A stretch of DNA of 64,000 nucleotides from positions 1 through 64,000 of the forward strand of contig CAJYVI010000156.1 in NCBI GenBank assembly GCA_913778145.1, given 5' to 3'. This document shows, piece by piece, positions 62,731 to 64,000 of the stretch. Both the position numbers and the translations under genes were made by a program. Each line of letters opens with the position of its first letter. Within the stretch, counting starts at the first letter, position 1. The notes beneath the pieces are model-generated. The model did no database searches. It was given only the letters and a program-made list of their open reading frames with translations, and was not told the DNA's origin. This DNA comes from an uncultured Pseudocitrobacter sp. (lineage in GTDB: Bacteria > Pseudomonadota > Gammaproteobacteria > Enterobacterales > Enterobacteriaceae).

Positions 62731-63726
62731 TTAGTAAGCGTTAACCACCACCCACATCGGCCCCTGCCCGACCGCATAGCGGCCCTTCTCTTCCAGCAGG
62801 CCCTGCTCGCCTTTAATTTCATACACCGCGATATGGTGCGATTTCTGTCCGGCGGCAATCACATATTTGCCACTGTGGTCGATATTGAAACCGCGCGGCT
62901 GGGTTTCCGTCGGCTGGAAGCCTTCGACGGCCAGCACGCTGCCATCTTCTGAAACGCTGAAGACAGTAATCAGGCTGGACGTGCGATCGCAAGCATAGAG
63001 ATGACGACCGTCCGGCGTAATGTGGATATCTGCCGCCCAGCGGGTATCGGAGAAGTCTGGCGGCATCATATCGAGCGTCTGCACGCACTCAATTTTACCG
63101 TGCGGATCTTTCAGCTCCCACACATCAACCGAGCTGTTTAACTCGTTCACGCAGTAGGCATACTGTTGATTCGGATGGAACACCAGGTGACGCGGGCCAG
63201 CGCCTTCGACCGTAGTGACTTCCGCCGGGTCCTGCGCAACCAGATGCCCGTCGTCGCTCAGGGTAAACAGGCAGATGCGATCCTGTTTGAGCGCCGGCAC
63301 CCACAGGGTGCGGTTGTCCGGGGAGATATTCGCCGAGTGGCAGCCTTCCAGCCCTTCAACAACGTCTACCGTTTCGCGTGGAATACCGTCTTCCAGACGC
63401 GTCACGCTGACGCAGCCTGCGTTATATGAACCGCTGAAGACAAAATTACCCTGACGATCGGTTGAAATATGCGTCGGGCTACCCGGCAATGGCGCTTCGG
63501 CGGTAAAGGTCAGTGCGCCATCGTCCGGCGCAATGCGGTAGGCCAGCACGCGAAATTCCGGGCGCACGCCCACATACAGATAACGTTTGTCAGGACTTAC
63601 CACCATCGGCTGCACCTGACCCGGTACATCCACCACCTGAACCAGCGTCAGGTTGCCATCATGGCCCAGCGACCAGACGTGGATCTGCTGGCTTTCGGGG
63701 CTGGCGGTATAAACGGTTTGTTTCAT
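62731..63726 (-). CDS. pgl: 6-phosphogluconolactonase (beta-propeller type)
   Basis: A 331-residue seven-bladed propeller lactonase of the pentose phosphate pathway, as in E. coli Pgl (YbhE). Repeated blade motifs such as [26 protein letters not shown] and [12 protein letters not shown] are evident. It stands alone and converges with ybhC. Confidence 0.96.
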   Translation of the reverse strand: MKQTVYTASPESQQIHVWSLGHDGNLTLVQVVDVPGQVQPMVVSPDKRYLYVGVRPEFRVLAYRIAPDDGALTFTAEAPLPGSPTHISTDRQGNFVFSGSYNAGCVSVTRLEDGIPRETVDVVEGLEGCHSANISPDNRTLWVPALKQDRICLFTLSDDGHLVAQDPAEVTTVEGAGPRHLVFHPNQQYAYCVNELNSSVDVWELKDPHGKIECVQTLDMMPPDFSDTRWAADIHITPDGRHLYACDRTSSLITVFSVSEDGSVLAVEGFQPTETQPRGFNIDHSGKYVIAAGQKSHHIAVYEIKGEQGLLEEKGRYAVGQGPMWVVVNAY

Positions 63727-64000
63727 GACTACACCTCAGAAAATGGAAATCCATTCTACTTCAATAGGTTAAAAAATATCGAAGCGCGAATTTCAAGCGA
63801 CAATCAGCGATACAACTCACTATAACGCTACAAGGAAATCAATAATTTAGCACATCATTTCTTCTGCTTTGAGCAAGATTAGAAGTATAGACGCTCCGTT
63901 CCCTTATAAACGTCTCGCGGTCATTCACGTGCGTTGTAGTATCGCAAGAAACTTTTTTAATACTTCTGAGCGCACAATCCGGTGGCATACTAAAGTGAGC
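63727..64000. other. Intergenic end of the window upstream of pgl
   Basis: No gene is seen in these 274 bp. An inverted pair AGAAGTAT (63879-63886) and ATACTTCT (63960-63967) spans about 70 bp. By synteny ybhA would lie beyond the window, divergent from pgl. Confidence 0.5.

Overview
The window is a chromosomal segment from a member of the Enterobacteriaceae. About three quarters of it keeps, in reverse orientation, the gene order of the E. coli K-12 segment from glnHPQ to pgl. Protein divergence, the accessory gene content and the ERIC and BIME repeats fit the Enterobacter/Leclercia/Lelliottia group, but the sequence alone does not fix the species. I saw no phage, transposase, CRISPR array, rRNA or tRNA.

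Layout. (1) 1-6.2 kb: end of glnH, glnP, glnQ, then ybiO, rlmF, a flavin reductase and mcbA. (2) 6.2-22.7 kb: an accessory block of about 16.5 kb between mcbA and fiu, which are neighbours in E. coli. It holds an orphan LuxR-like regulator with a DUF1090 protein, a BglG-controlled locus (6-phospho-beta-glucosidase, beta-glucoside PTS permease, exported SurE-type nucleotidase, exported histidine-phosphatase-fold protein, OprD-type porin, BglG antiterminator), and a chaperone-usher fimbrial operon with two regulators of its own. (3) 22.7-41.2 kb: fiu, ybiX, ybiI, ybiJ, ybiB, dinG, rhlE, cecR-ybhGFSR, ybhQ, ybhP-clsB-ybhN. (4) 41.2-43.4 kb: an AT-rich strip with three unrecognised small genes and a divergent ybhM-like gene that may be frameshifted. 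(5) 43.4-48.4 kb: ybhL, moaABCDE behind a Moco riboswitch and a ModE site, and ybhK. (6) 48.4-52.1 kb: an eptA-pmrA-pmrB lipid A modification operon inserted between ybhK and uvrB, with a PmrA box, and an unannotated convergent 30-residue membrane peptide with its own PmrA box. (7) 52.1-64 kb: uvrB, a DARS1-like DnaA-box element, a degenerate UrtE-like ATPase, bioABFCD with its BirA operator, ybhB, ybhC, pgl.

The most interesting system is the BglG locus. Two divergent operons leave a shared control region at about 12.0-12.1 kb, where a near-consensus CRP site sits about 60 bp from a plausible start site on each side. Four BglG-type antiterminator (RAT) hairpins, each overlapping an intrinsic terminator, precede surE, bglF, the phosphatase gene and bglG. 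Their stems differ by compensating base changes, which supports function. Antitermination would therefore switch on sugar uptake and hydrolysis together with two exported phosphatase-family proteins and an outer-membrane porin. This suggests a phosphorylated or nucleotide-linked beta-glucoside as substrate (inference).

The second strong candidate is the pmrR-like peptide gene at 51904-51996, whose PmrA box shares bases with the bidirectional hairpin that ends the eptA-pmrAB operon.
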